In this document: positions 15,986-23,848 of the stretch, piece by piece
How positions within the stretch are numbered: position 1 is the stretch's first letter
Layout of the letters: each line of letters starts with the position of its first letter
Assembly (NCBI GenBank): GCA_002404095.1
Contig: DHJA01000015.1
Coordinates: forward strand, 9,144-33,216
Direction of reading: 5' to 3'
DNA length: 24,073 nt
Origin: Planctomycetaceae bacterium UBA4732
GTDB taxonomy: Bacteria; Planctomycetota; Planctomycetia; Gemmatales; Gemmataceae
Made by a program: the position numbers and the translations under genes
The notes under the pieces: generated by a model
Told to the model about the DNA's origin: nothing
Seen by the model: only the letters and a program-made list of their open reading frames with translations
Databases searched by the model: none

Positions 15986-18397
15986 CTAAGACGCGCGTAC
16001 CGTCAACACACGCTGCAACTCTCGAACGTCCGCCGGCTTGACCAGGTGATGATCGAAGCCGGCGTCCTTGCTGCGCCGGCGATCGTCGTCGCCGTTGTAT
16101 CCCGTCAAGGCCACCAGCAGCACGTTGGCGAAACTTGGCTCTTGCCGTAGTCGCCGGGCCACTTCGTAGCCGTCCAGTTCCGGCAGCCCAATGTCCGACA
16201 GCACTACGTCGGGCGTCCATACGAGCGCCGCCTCCACGCCTTCGCGCCCCGTGAAAGCCACACGAACCTCATGGCCCAGGATCTCCAGGAGCGTCCGCAG
16301 ACTCTCGGCCGCGTCGCGGTGGTCCTCGATAACCAGAATGCGCGAGCGCGGTCCCGCCGCCGTCGATCCTTCCGGCGTCGCGGCCAGTGCCAGCGGTTCC
16401 GGCTCCAGCGCCAGGCGCAGCGTGAACTTCGCGCCAAGTCCCGCGCCGTCGCTGGCCGCCCCGACTGTGCCGCCGTGCTGCTCCATGAGGCCCTTCACCA
16501 CCGCCAAGCCGAGACCCAGTCCGCCGCGCGTCCGGTCCAGGCTCTGGTCCGCTTGCGCGAATACGTCGAATAGCCGATCTCGCATTTCCGGAGTGAAGCC
16601 GATTCCCGTGTCCGCGAAGGTAAGCACCGCTTCGGAGGATTCCGAGTCGGCCGTGAGAACGACGGCCGCGCTGCCGCCGCGGTCTACGAACTTGGCCTCG
16701 TTGTCTAGCAGGTTGTCGAGAACCTGCGCGAGCCGATCGGCGTCCCCCTTGACCCACACCGGCGTCGGCGGGGCCGTTACCGTCAGGGTCACGCCGGCCT
16801 GTTCCAACAGCGGCCGATGGTCCTCGACGACGATCCGTACCAGTCGCGCCAGGTCCAACCGTTCGGAGCGGAGCCGGATGCGCCCCAGTATCACGCGCGA
16901 CCCTTCCAAGAGGTCGTCCACCATGCGGTTGAGCCGGCGGAGCTGGCGCTCCATGCGATCGAGCGACGGGCCGTGCGTTTGCCGCACCGCTTCGTCCTTT
17001 GCCAATACGAACAACGTACTCAACAGCGGCGCCAGCGGGTTGCGCAGCTCATGGGCCAGCATCACCAGGAACTGATCCTTGGCGGCGTTCGCCTCGCGCA
17101 AGCCCTGTTCCATCCGCTTCTGCTCGTCGATGTCGGTGCAGGTGCCGAACCAGCGGTCGATGCGGCCGGCGTCGTCACGAACCGGCAAAGCGCGGCCCAA
17201 GTGCCAGCGGTAGGTTCCCGTGACCCGGTCCATGAAGCGATATTCCACCTGATAAGGTTCGCCCGACTGAAGCGCTTGCCGCCAAGCCTCAAGGCAAGGT
17301 GCCACATCATCGGGATGGAGGATAGGCAACCAGCTGGGATCGCCACTTTTCCCCTCCGGATAGCCGCTAAACTCATACCAGCGGCGGTTGAAGTAGTCGA
17401 GGCAGCCGTCGGGCCGGGCCGCCCAGACGATCTGCGGCATCGTGTCGGCCAGCGCGCGGTAGCGCCGTGCGCTGCCGCGCAAATCCTGTTCGGCTTGTTT
17501 TTGTCGCGTCACGTCCCGGAACACCACGACGGCCCCGGCAACGGCGCCGTCCGAGATGATCGGCGACGAACTGCACGCCACAGGCATGGTCGTGCCGTCC
17601 TTGCGGACGAAAGCGTCCTCGTGTTCTTTCAACGCCGACCCGTCCAATTGCACTCGGAGCAAGGCGCATTGATCGGCTGGGAATGGCGAGTCATCCGGGT
17701 GTTTGTAGTGGATACTGTCGTGCATCGACCGGCCCAGCAGTTCCTCCGCCGTCCAGCCGAGAAGGCGTTCGGCGGCGGGGTTCATGTACGTCAACATGCC
17801 GCGGGTGTCGATGGCGTAGAGACCCTCACCCATGCTGGCCATGACGGCCCGATGAAACTCGGCCAGTTGACGCGAGCGCCGTTCGCTTTCGCGCCGGCCG
17901 CGCGCCTCTTCGGCGTGACAGGCGGCCGCTTCGCCCAGCCGGCGTTGGAACTCGCGCCGCTCCAGTCGCCGCAACCGTTCGGTCTTATGGAATAGATCAA
18001 CGAAGACGGCCGTTTTCGCCCGAAGTATCGCCGGCAAAAGCGGTTTGACAAGGTAATCGACCGCACCGAGGGCGTAGGCGCGCTCCACCGGGAAATCCAC
18101 ACTGTCATAGGCGGTGAGAAAGATGATGGGAGTGTGCCGGGTGCGCTCGCGGCTGCGTATGACTTGGGCGGTGGCGAAGCCGTCGAGGCCGCGCATTTGC
18201 ACATCAAGTAGGACGACGGCAAAGTCATCCTGGAAGAGCAGGCGCAGAGCCTCTTCGCCGGAGGAGGCCGTGACGAGGTTCTGGCCGAGGTCCGCCAGGA
18301 TGGATTTCAGGGCGACGAGGTTGGAAAGCTGGTCGTCCACCAAAAGGATGTTGGCGCAGGCGATGGGTTCTTCGCCGGCGCCTGGTGCGTCCTGCAT
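15986..18397 (-). CDS. Hybrid sensor histidine kinase REC-PAS-PAS-HisKA-HATPase-REC
   Basis: A cytoplasmic hybrid kinase of 803 aa with no membrane segments. The N-terminal receiver is ~16-130 with phospho-acceptor D65 and K118. A basic coiled region (~135-180) leads to two PAS domains (~181-300 and ~311-430; the second has WYEFSGYP, HPDD and a PAC-like YRWHLGRALPV). In HisKA the phospho-histidine is H449 (LAHELRNP). The ATPase has N566, DTGIG (596-600) and GGLGLGL (625-631). The C-terminal receiver (686-800) has D735 and K787. ATG at 18397 is preferred over TTG at 18409 because GAGG lies 7 bases upstream. No DNA-binding output domain or partner regulator is adjacent, so output must go to a distant protein or Hpt. 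Nothing in the sequence ties it to the glycan operon. Confidence 0.9.
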   Translation of the reverse strand: MQDAPGAGEEPIACANILLVDDQLSNLVALKSILADLGQNLVTASSGEEALRLLFQDDFAVVLLDVQMRGLDGFATAQVIRSRERTRHTPIIFLTAYDSVDFPVERAYALGAVDYLVKPLLPAILRAKTAVFVDLFHKTERLRRLERREFQRRLGEAAACHAEEARGRRESERRSRQLAEFHRAVMASMGEGLYAIDTRGMLTYMNPAAERLLGWTAEELLGRSMHDSIHYKHPDDSPFPADQCALLRVQLDGSALKEHEDAFVRKDGTTMPVACSSSPIISDGAVAGAVVVFRDVTRQKQAEQDLRGSARRYRALADTMPQIVWAARPDGCLDYFNRRWYEFSGYPEGKSGDPSWLPILHPDDVAPCLEAWRQALQSGEPYQVEYRFMDRVTGTYRWHLGRALPVRDDAGRIDRWFGTCTDIDEQKRMEQGLREANAAKDQFLVMLAHELRNPLAPLLSTLFVLAKDEAVRQTHGPSLDRMERQLRRLNRMVDDLLEGSRVILGRIRLRSERLDLARLVRIVVEDHRPLLEQAGVTLTVTAPPTPVWVKGDADRLAQVLDNLLDNEAKFVDRGGSAAVVLTADSESSEAVLTFADTGIGFTPEMRDRLFDVFAQADQSLDRTRGGLGLGLAVVKGLMEQHGGTVGAASDGAGLGAKFTLRLALEPEPLALAATPEGSTAAGPRSRILVIEDHRDAAESLRTLLEILGHEVRVAFTGREGVEAALVWTPDVVLSDIGLPELDGYEVARRLRQEPSFANVLLVALTGYNGDDDRRRSKDAGFDHHLVKPADVRELQRVLTVRAS

Positions 18398-18553
18398 ATT
18401 GCGCCTCAACCGGGGGATGGTCCGTCATGCTGGCGGCGCCGGCAGCGTGTCATTTCCTATGACCGCCTCATTCTAGTCGGGGGCGGTCGCGGGGCTAGAC
18501 CAGACTTGAGAGGGAGTTGTTTGGCCGCGACCCGAAAGGGGAGCGCGTCTGCG

Positions 18554-19141
18554 CTATTCGCTAGAGTGGTCTGCCGGGAGCGCAATGCGGCTCAGGTAGG
18601 ACGCGAACCGAACGCATAGGTGTTCCATATAGGGGCTGACCAGGACACAGCGGCGCTGGGCCTCGCCGAGGTCGATCCGCTTATAGACTTCTTCGGCAGG
18701 AAGAGTGAAGTAGCGCTTAAAGTCGATGGACAGTTCGGGCAATCCTTCGTGAAGCCGATCGCAGCCCGGTTCGACCTTCTGGAGGAAGTGAAAGCGGACG
18801 TTATTGTTGATCTTAATCCCATCCCATAATTTCGCATTGATCTGTCGCGTTCGCCCATGCACCTCTTCGGCCGTTGCGACCTCGCAGAAGAGGATCCCGG
18901 GCAGCAGCTTGTCCGACTCCTTTCCGGCGCTGCGCACGTGAAAGTCCTGCTCCAGGTCACAATCCTGGGTAAGAATCACCGCGAAGGGATGCCAGAAAAG
19001 TCTGCCTGCGGTACTGTCAGTACCGAGCGAAGCAATGTCTGGGCGGAATTGACCCAGGTGGGTCAAGATTTCCCCCTGCCGCAGGCAGGAGGAGGCGTCC
19101 GGGGCTGTGACCCTGTAAGAGTTTGGTACGGCAAGGCTCAA
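18554..19141 (-). CDS. Unrecognised 195-aa protein with TQDCDLEQ motif
   Basis: I do not recognise the family. The protein is soluble, with no signal peptide or membrane segment. Notable features are LFWHPFAVILTQDCDLEQDF (~50-69), where the D-C-D core could bind a metal or act catalytically, then LLPGILFCEV and a C-terminal helix CVRFASYLSRIALP. The start is TTG at 19141, supported by GGAGAAGG about 6 bases upstream; no better ATG precedes the conserved-looking region. It lies 72 bases after the neighbouring ORF and probably shares a transcript with the TIGR04255 gene. The start region (19147-19167) is a near copy of the end of the upstream ORF (19218-19238). The function may be linked to its two neighbours, but no role can be assigned. 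Confidence 0.7.
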   Translation of the reverse strand: MSLAVPNSYRVTAPDASSCLRQGEILTHLGQFRPDIASLGTDSTAGRLFWHPFAVILTQDCDLEQDFHVRSAGKESDKLLPGILFCEVATAEEVHGRTRQINAKLWDGIKINNNVRFHFLQKVEPGCDRLHEGLPELSIDFKRYFTLPAEEVYKRIDLGEAQRRCVLVSPYMEHLCVRFASYLSRIALPADHSSE

Positions 19142-19146
19142 ATCGG

Positions 19147-19238
19147 TCCTTCTCCGTGACCGGGTAGAGGGTGGAGTAGAGGGTTGGATTGATCCGCATA
19201 CCGGAGGCGCAACTCAATCCTCCTCCGTGACCGGATAG
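19147..19238. repeat. Pair of near-identical 21-base direct repeats
   Basis: Copies at 19147-19167 and 19218-19238 match at 19 of 21 positions and share similar flanking bases. On the minus strand each reads CCGGTCACGGAG followed by a purine-rich ribosome-site-like run. One copy ends the upstream ORF (encoding YPVTEED and stop), the other is the ribosome site of the TTG-started gene. The 71-base period is not a multiple of three, so the frames differ. It suggests a small tandem duplication at the gene junction. Confidence 0.75.
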
Positions 19239-19669
19239 ACAGGGCGGATGGTAGAGGCTCCCATCTTGACAACGACTGTCGGCCCATGCGTCAGCTGGCG
19301 ATAAATGGGCGGGGGATTCTCATAGAAACCGACCATGTCCGACAGCCGGTCGACCGCTTCCGGCAGCCCGCGATCCTGTAGGTGTTGGATCAGGACGTGA
19401 CAGAACAGTCGGTTCATCACCGCCTCCGGAATTTGGAGATCGTCGGACGTGCCGGGTAGGTGGATGCCGACTACGATGGAAGGGCCGCCTCCCGTACTAC
19501 GATGCACCGGAAGGATGACATGCCGACCAAAGCGCCCCGTCCCCGGTTCTCCGCTCTCAAACGGCAGGAAGAGGATGCGGTCCCATAGCTTGGTGGAGGC
19601 GATCGGTAATGCACCACCGGAAGAGAAGCTGAGCCTGTTTGTGGAGGGCGTCAAGGCGTTGGAAGACAT
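19214..19669 (-). CDS. Hypothetical protein overlapping the TIGR04255 gene, start uncertain
   Basis: A reading frame whose downstream part (below ~19557) looks coding: ILFLPFESGEPGTG, HVILPVHRSTGGGPS, VVGIHLPGTSDD, VMNRLFCHVLIQHL, MVGFYENPPPIY, TVVVKMGAS, ending VYPVTEED. The family is unknown. There is no convincing start after the TIGR04255 stop at 19557: the nearest in-frame ATG codons are at 19669 (used here, 151 aa, 113-base overlap, no clear ribosome site) and 19852; GTG near 19505 is another choice. It may be a truly overlapping gene, a frameshifted extension of the TIGR04255 protein, or a gene that lost its start. Confidence is moderate for coding and low for the exact start. Confidence 0.5.
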   Translation of the reverse strand: MSSNALTPSTNRLSFSSGGALPIASTKLWDRILFLPFESGEPGTGRFGRHVILPVHRSTGGGPSIVVGIHLPGTSDDLQIPEAVMNRLFCHVLIQHLQDRGLPEAVDRLSDMVGFYENPPPIYRQLTHGPTVVVKMGASTIRPVYPVTEED

Positions 19670-20354
19670 CGGTAGGGTCCGTTTGTTGTTCGGTGAAAAA
19701 GTCCGCGTCAATGAAGAAGACGATCTCGTTGTTCTGAGTTGGGTCTTGGGCCAAGCCGAACCCCACTTGCGTCTTACTAGCTTCGGGGGGTAACCGGATG
19801 ATAGCCATAGCCTGCATGTTCTCGACGTCGTCCACCGTCTCAACTGGAGCAAGAGCCCCCGTGACCCATGGTTTGAGCAGTTGGTTCCAGGGCACGTCTT
19901 GCAGGTCCAGCCTGGAGCGCCGAATCACGTCCCGATAGCGGAGTCCGATCCTGGTGCAGAATGGCGTTTGATATTGCGCGACAAGAGCCTGGAACGGCCC
20001 CGCTAGCCGTCCGCGAAAGTCCTCCCAGCGGGTATAAGTCGCGCACGTCAATGCAAGGGACTCGCGGTTGAGCTTCAGGTTCCACGCCCGATCCTGGGAA
20101 GCGAATTCGTGGGATCTCTGCCCCGCGAACGGCAAGTCGGCGCTAACCATCTGAGCGATTTCAGGCGGCAAGCCGGAAGGGAACTGCACGGCCGATTTTA
20201 ACTCATAGAATGGGTAGTCTACGCGGACCAACTCCTGAAACGCCACAGGAGGCTCTGCATCGATCCGTAGGACCGGCGGAAATCGCAGCTGGGAAATTAC
20301 CTCTTGTAGCGGGTTCTTATCATAAATCACCCGCGGGGCGTCGGGAATGGCCAT
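19557..20354 (-). CDS. TIGR04255 family protein (265 aa)
   Basis: Matches the sporadically distributed TIGR04255 family, whose function is not established. The N-terminal signature is IYDKNPLQEVISQLRFPPVLRI, split here as IYDKNPLQEVI then SQLRFPPVLRI (residues ~9-30). The middle has WNLKLNRESLALTCATYTRWEDF and IGLRYRDVIRR. The end LHKQAQLLFRWCITDRLHQAMGP is the usual family terminus, so the protein appears full length. Start ATG at 20354 with GGAGG 7 bases upstream. It is the first gene of a three-ORF island between the molybdopterin oxidoreductase and the histidine kinase, and its 3' end overlaps the next ORF in another frame. No catalytic residues can be named. Confidence 0.85.
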   Translation of the reverse strand: MAIPDAPRVIYDKNPLQEVISQLRFPPVLRIDAEPPVAFQELVRVDYPFYELKSAVQFPSGLPPEIAQMVSADLPFAGQRSHEFASQDRAWNLKLNRESLALTCATYTRWEDFRGRLAGPFQALVAQYQTPFCTRIGLRYRDVIRRSRLDLQDVPWNQLLKPWVTGALAPVETVDDVENMQAMAIIRLPPEASKTQVGFGLAQDPTQNNEIVFFIDADFFTEQQTDPTDVFQRLDALHKQAQLLFRWCITDRLHQAMGPHPLPAV

Positions 20355-20447
20355 TGTGCCGCCTCCGGGTTAGGTTTGCCGCGGCAGAGTTTAGGCGCGA
20401 CGCCCTGGATCCACCCCTTGGCGACGGTTTTGCCGCTACTCCATTTA

Positions 20448-20497
20448 AGCGTACTTTGCTCGTTCGCGGTGTGTCAATAATCCTTTGCTCCATTATA
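20448..20497 (-). promoter_or_regulatory. Candidate promoters upstream of the TIGR04255 gene
   Basis: In the 177-base gap the minus strand has a perfect TTGACA (20477-20472) with TACGCT (20453-20448) 18 bases later, giving a start near 20441. A perfect TATAAT (20497-20492) lies slightly upstream but lacks a good -35. The gap is noticeably more AT-rich than the flanking genes. Either could start transcription of the island; judged by consensus only. Confidence 0.35.
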
Positions 20498-20531
20498 TCG
20501 TCAGCAGCGGTATAGTACAGGTCGTCTTGAT

Positions 20532-22607
20532 TTAAGTCTCTACAATTCCCGCCCGGCGCAACCAGACGCGGTTGCTGTGAAACGTACTCTGGCCGGCCAG
20601 GTCTCCGAGCGCGTCGGACGTGGTGCGGTTGACGTTGCCGCCGCCGGAGAGCTTGGCCCAGCGCCCCTTGGGCGACGCCAGCACGCCGGGCCGAACGCCG
20701 TCCGTGACCACGGCTCGCAGTCGCACCGCGCCGCGGCCGTTCTCGACGATCACGTCGTCGCCGGACGCTACGCCGCGCGCGGCGGCGTCGTCCGGGTGAA
20801 TCTCCACGACCGGCCGGCCCACGCCAGCTAAGAGGCCGGGCTGACTGGCGAGGCTGCTGCTCACGAAATGATGCGACGCTGGCGAAATCAGTATCAACGC
20901 CTCTTCCGCCGGGCCCGCCGCGCTGCCGTCGTCTTGCTCCCACGCGCCGCCGGGTAGCGGGTCCAAACCCATCTTCGCCATCGACTCCGAGTAGAGTTGG
21001 ACCTTACCGCTCCGCGTGGGGAAACGGCCGTCCGCGTAGGGCGTCGGTTCCTCGACGGTCAACGGTACGGCACCGTCCGCCTTTAGCCTTTCCAGCGTGA
21101 CGCCGTGCAGAATCGCATGGTTCCGCGCCGTCGCCGTCAGCACTTCGTCAATCACTTCGTCGGCGCTCTGGTGCAGCCACGGCTCATCGAAGTCCATCGC
21201 TTGGGCCAACAGCCCCATGACCTCCCAATTGCTCTTGCACTCGCCAAGTGGCGCAATCGCCGGGCGGTTGTACGTCAAAAGCGTGTGGCCGTATGCCTTA
21301 TGCAAGTCGGTCTGTTCCAGTTGCGACGTGGCCGGCAATACGAGATCGGCAAAGTCGGCGGTGTCGGTCAGGAAGAGTTCGTGAACGACGGTGAAGAGGT
21401 CGTCGCGGCCCAAGCCTTCGACAATGCGGCCGGCGTTAGGGCTGGACGCGGCGGGGTTGGCGCCGAAGACGTAGAGCGACTGAAGCGGCGGGTCGGCGAC
21501 TTCACCGAGCAGGGCCGCGCCGAGGCGGTTCATGTTGACAACGCGGCCCGGCCGGGGACAGCCCTCCCAGTGTTGGACCGCGCCACTATCCCATTTGAGA
21601 TAGCCGCTGGTGCTATAAGCCAGGCCGCCGCCGCGCACGCCGTATTGTCCGGTCAGCGCCGGCAAAGCGCAGATGGCGCGCACGTTCTGGCCGCCGTTAC
21701 GGTTTCTGTTCACGCCGTCGGCGATCTTAATAAGGCCAGGTCGTCGTAATGCGTACAACCGGGCCAATCCGACAATCTCCCGTTCCGACAAGCCGGTTAT
21801 AGCCGCAACGCGATCTGGAGAGAAATCGCACAATCGCTCGCGCAGCTGAGGCCAGCCGAGGGTGTGAGCCGAAAGCCATTGCTCATCGTGCAATCCCTCC
21901 GCGACGAGGATGTGGGCCAGGCCGAGCGCGAGGGCTCCGTCCGTGCCTGGCCGCGGCGCGAGATGAACGTCGGCGCCGCGGGCGGTCGCGGTGCGCCGCG
22001 GGTCAATGACAACGACTTGACAGCCGGCCCGCCGCGCCTGCTGTAGGAACGGCATAAAATGCGGCGCCGTGGCGATGGGATTGTGCGCCCAGATAATCAG
22101 GAGCTTGCTATGGATTATATCCGCATAGGGTTGGCTCCAGCGCTTGCCGAGCGTGGCCTCGACGGCGAACTCGGCGGCCGCCCCGCAGATGCTGCGCTGG
22201 AGCTGGCTGGCGCCAAGCCGATTCCAGAAGCGGGCGCTGGATACGCTCATCTGCACCAGGCCGAGCGTACCACTGTAGCTGTAGGGCAGGACGGCCTCGG
22301 CGCCGAAGCGGGCGATGATCGCCTTCCAACGTCGGGCGATCTCGTCGATTGCTTCCTGCCAGCCGATGCGTTGCCATTGGCCTCCGCCCTTGGGGCCGAC
22401 GCGGCGCAATGGATATAGCACTCGGTCGGGGTGGTAAACGTGATCGAGGTAGGGCCGCACCTTAGCGCATAGCCAGCCGCGTGTGACGGGGTTGTCGGGA
22501 TCGCCGCGAAAGCGGACGGCGCGGCCGTCCTCCACTTCGGTAACAATCCCACAACTGTCGGGGCAGTCGTGCGGGCAGGCGCCCCGCCATACAAGCGGCG
22601 TCGTCAT
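20532..22607 (-). CDS. Molybdopterin-dependent oxidoreductase (691 aa)
   Basis: DMSO-reductase superfamily oxidoreductase with bis-MGD cofactor. The N-terminus has a [4Fe-4S] set ACPHDCPDSCG (cysteines 11, 15, 19) with the fourth Cys in GWLCAK (~47). The Moco domains show WQEAIDEIARRWKAI, YSYSGTLG, VIDPRRTATARGADVHLAPRPGTDGALALGLAHIL split across domain 2, VFGANPAASSPN and LPATSQLEQTD. The C-terminal MopB dinucleotide-binding domain has HPDDAAARGVASGDDVIVE and ends near NRVWL. No twin-arginine signal is visible, so it is probably cytoplasmic. The reaction is unknown; the protein resembles the unassigned CPxDCPDxC group rather than formate dehydrogenase or nitrate reductase proper. Start ATG at 22607, with only a weak ribosome site. 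No electron-transfer subunit is adjacent. Confidence 0.88.
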   Translation of the reverse strand: MTTPLVWRGACPHDCPDSCGIVTEVEDGRAVRFRGDPDNPVTRGWLCAKVRPYLDHVYHPDRVLYPLRRVGPKGGGQWQRIGWQEAIDEIARRWKAIIARFGAEAVLPYSYSGTLGLVQMSVSSARFWNRLGASQLQRSICGAAAEFAVEATLGKRWSQPYADIIHSKLLIIWAHNPIATAPHFMPFLQQARRAGCQVVVIDPRRTATARGADVHLAPRPGTDGALALGLAHILVAEGLHDEQWLSAHTLGWPQLRERLCDFSPDRVAAITGLSEREIVGLARLYALRRPGLIKIADGVNRNRNGGQNVRAICALPALTGQYGVRGGGLAYSTSGYLKWDSGAVQHWEGCPRPGRVVNMNRLGAALLGEVADPPLQSLYVFGANPAASSPNAGRIVEGLGRDDLFTVVHELFLTDTADFADLVLPATSQLEQTDLHKAYGHTLLTYNRPAIAPLGECKSNWEVMGLLAQAMDFDEPWLHQSADEVIDEVLTATARNHAILHGVTLERLKADGAVPLTVEEPTPYADGRFPTRSGKVQLYSESMAKMGLDPLPGGAWEQDDGSAAGPAEEALILISPASHHFVSSSLASQPGLLAGVGRPVVEIHPDDAAARGVASGDDVIVENGRGAVRLRAVVTDGVRPGVLASPKGRWAKLSGGGNVNRTTSDALGDLAGQSTFHSNRVWLRRAGIVET

Positions 22608-22624
22608 GGACGGAACGTCTCGTT

Positions 22625-22715
22625 AGAGGCTCCAAAAAGAATGAGCGAGCGGCGGGGTTTATCCCCGCCGGGATAAACCCGGCGGCTCGCCGGAGATCAT
22701 TCTATTATAGCCTCT
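22625..22715 (-). terminator. Composite inverted repeat and terminator after the barrel gene
   Basis: Nested arms: AGAGGCT (22625-22631) with AGCCTCT (22709-22715); AGAATGA (22638-22644) with TCATTCT (22697-22703); GCGAGC (22645-22650) with GCTCGC (22685-22690); and an 11-bp core GGGTTTATCCC / GGGATAAACCC (22655-22665, 22670-22680) with loop CGCC. On the minus strand the core stem is followed by TCATTCTTTTT, a good intrinsic terminator for the barrel gene. The outermost right arm reaches the barrel stop codon. The length and layering exceed a simple terminator and may represent a small inverted-repeat element. Confidence 0.75.
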
Positions 22716-23848
22716 TAGTAGGTCACTTCCGCCTTCACCGCCAATCCGTCCACGCCCAGGTCGCTGATATTCCGCTGATATTTTCCCTGATGTACGTCGT
22801 TCACGAAGTTGGGCGTATCGACCAGATTAAACCAGTTGGTCGCTTCATAACCGACGCTTACCCGGAAGTGTTCCGTGTGGTAGGCCACGCCGACGCCCAG
22901 TTCCAGGACCGGCGTGATTTTGCGAAAACTCTCATGTACGTTGGTCAGCGGCGTCGTCCCGCTGTTATTAAATTCCGTCTGGCGGACGTCGAAATCGCCG
23001 ACCATCAGCGAACCGGCGCCCTTGCCATACACGCTCACATGGTCCAATACCTTCCAATCGGCCTGACCGCCGGCGCGAAGGCCGGCGCCCTCGAAGTTCA
23101 CCCGGCTGCCGACTACGTCCCGGTTGGCGTCGCCGCCGTCGTACAAAACGTTGAAATTCTGGCCGATGTCGGCGAAGCGTAGGCCGCCGAAAGAACGCAC
23201 GGCGAATCGCTGACTTATCTCCAAGCGACGCCCGACTTCCAAGTCATACACATTGTAGGACAGCGTCGCATCGGCAGCGGCGCGATCGGCGAATTCGACC
23301 GTTCCCGGATGGGTTTGGGTGGCGAAGAGGAGGCCGTTTGCGGGACGATTCAGTACGCCGCCTTCATTGTCGTGCAAATAGGTGTAGAAGAAGCCCACTT
23401 CCCAGCCGTCCTCCGGCAGCCGGTAGCCGGCGCCCACGCGGAAGGCGCTGTGGGAGTGCCACGGGTCCGACTGGATCGACCCTTCAGGATCGCCGTTGCG
23501 GTTGGGGGAGACGATGCCGAAGTCCAACCCCCGGCGATAGGGTTTCAAATAGAGATATTCCACATCTGCGAAGACGCCTCCCCACCGGCCGCAAGCCGGC
23601 TCTTCGTGGGCCGCTTCGGCGAAGTGGCACGATTCGCCCTTGAGAGGCGGCGGCAACGGGGGCAAGCCCGGCACTTCAAGCGGCGCATCACTTCTGACGT
23701 GATCGACCGGCCCGGCGGGGCCGCCGATCACGGACGGCGCGGCCTGAACGTCGCGCGGCAACGGCGACGGATCGGCGGCCAGCGCGAAGGCCGCGCCCCA
23801 GGCCACGACGGCCAGCGGTGCGCAGAACTGGCGGAAGAAAGTCCTCAT
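22715..23848 (-). CDS. Lpg1974/BBP7-type outer-membrane beta-barrel protein
   Basis: A 377-residue predicted outer-membrane protein of the kind common in planctomycetes. Residues 1-24 form a signal peptide (basic MRTFFRQF, hydrophobic core, cleavage after AFALA). A proline-rich linker with LPPLPPPLKG follows, then the barrel beginning GGVFADVEYLYLKPYRRG. Alternating strands follow (AFRVGAGYRLPEDGWEVGFFYTY, with SFGGLRFADIGQNF as a family hallmark), and the chain ends KAEVTY, with the C-terminal aromatic expected of barrel proteins assembled by BAM. Start ATG at 23848 with AGGGAG 5 bases upstream. It probably forms a pore or structural barrel. A strong hairpin terminator follows at once, so it is likely a single-gene transcript. 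Confidence 0.88.
   Translation of the reverse strand: MRTFFRQFCAPLAVVAWGAAFALAADPSPLPRDVQAAPSVIGGPAGPVDHVRSDAPLEVPGLPPLPPPLKGESCHFAEAAHEEPACGRWGGVFADVEYLYLKPYRRGLDFGIVSPNRNGDPEGSIQSDPWHSHSAFRVGAGYRLPEDGWEVGFFYTYLHDNEGGVLNRPANGLLFATQTHPGTVEFADRAAADATLSYNVYDLEVGRRLEISQRFAVRSFGGLRFADIGQNFNVLYDGGDANRDVVGSRVNFEGAGLRAGGQADWKVLDHVSVYGKGAGSLMVGDFDVRQTEFNNSGTTPLTNVHESFRKITPVLELGVGVAYHTEHFRVSVGYEATNWFNLVDTPNFVNDVHQGKYQRNISDLGVDGLAVKAEVTY

Noticed and set aside
16817..17995. 392-residue plus-strand open frame
   Set aside because: Entirely antisense to the histidine kinase, whose domains and motifs are complete; no recognisable domain in the plus frame.
19069..19092. CCTGCCGCAGGCAGG palindrome as a regulatory hairpin
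   Set aside because: Only a 5-bp stem within the coding region of the 195-residue gene; likely chance in GC-rich sequence.
19017..19217. Small minus-strand frame containing a second YPVTEKD string
   Set aside because: Mostly overlaps the 195-residue gene in another frame; the string is explained by the 21-base DNA duplication.
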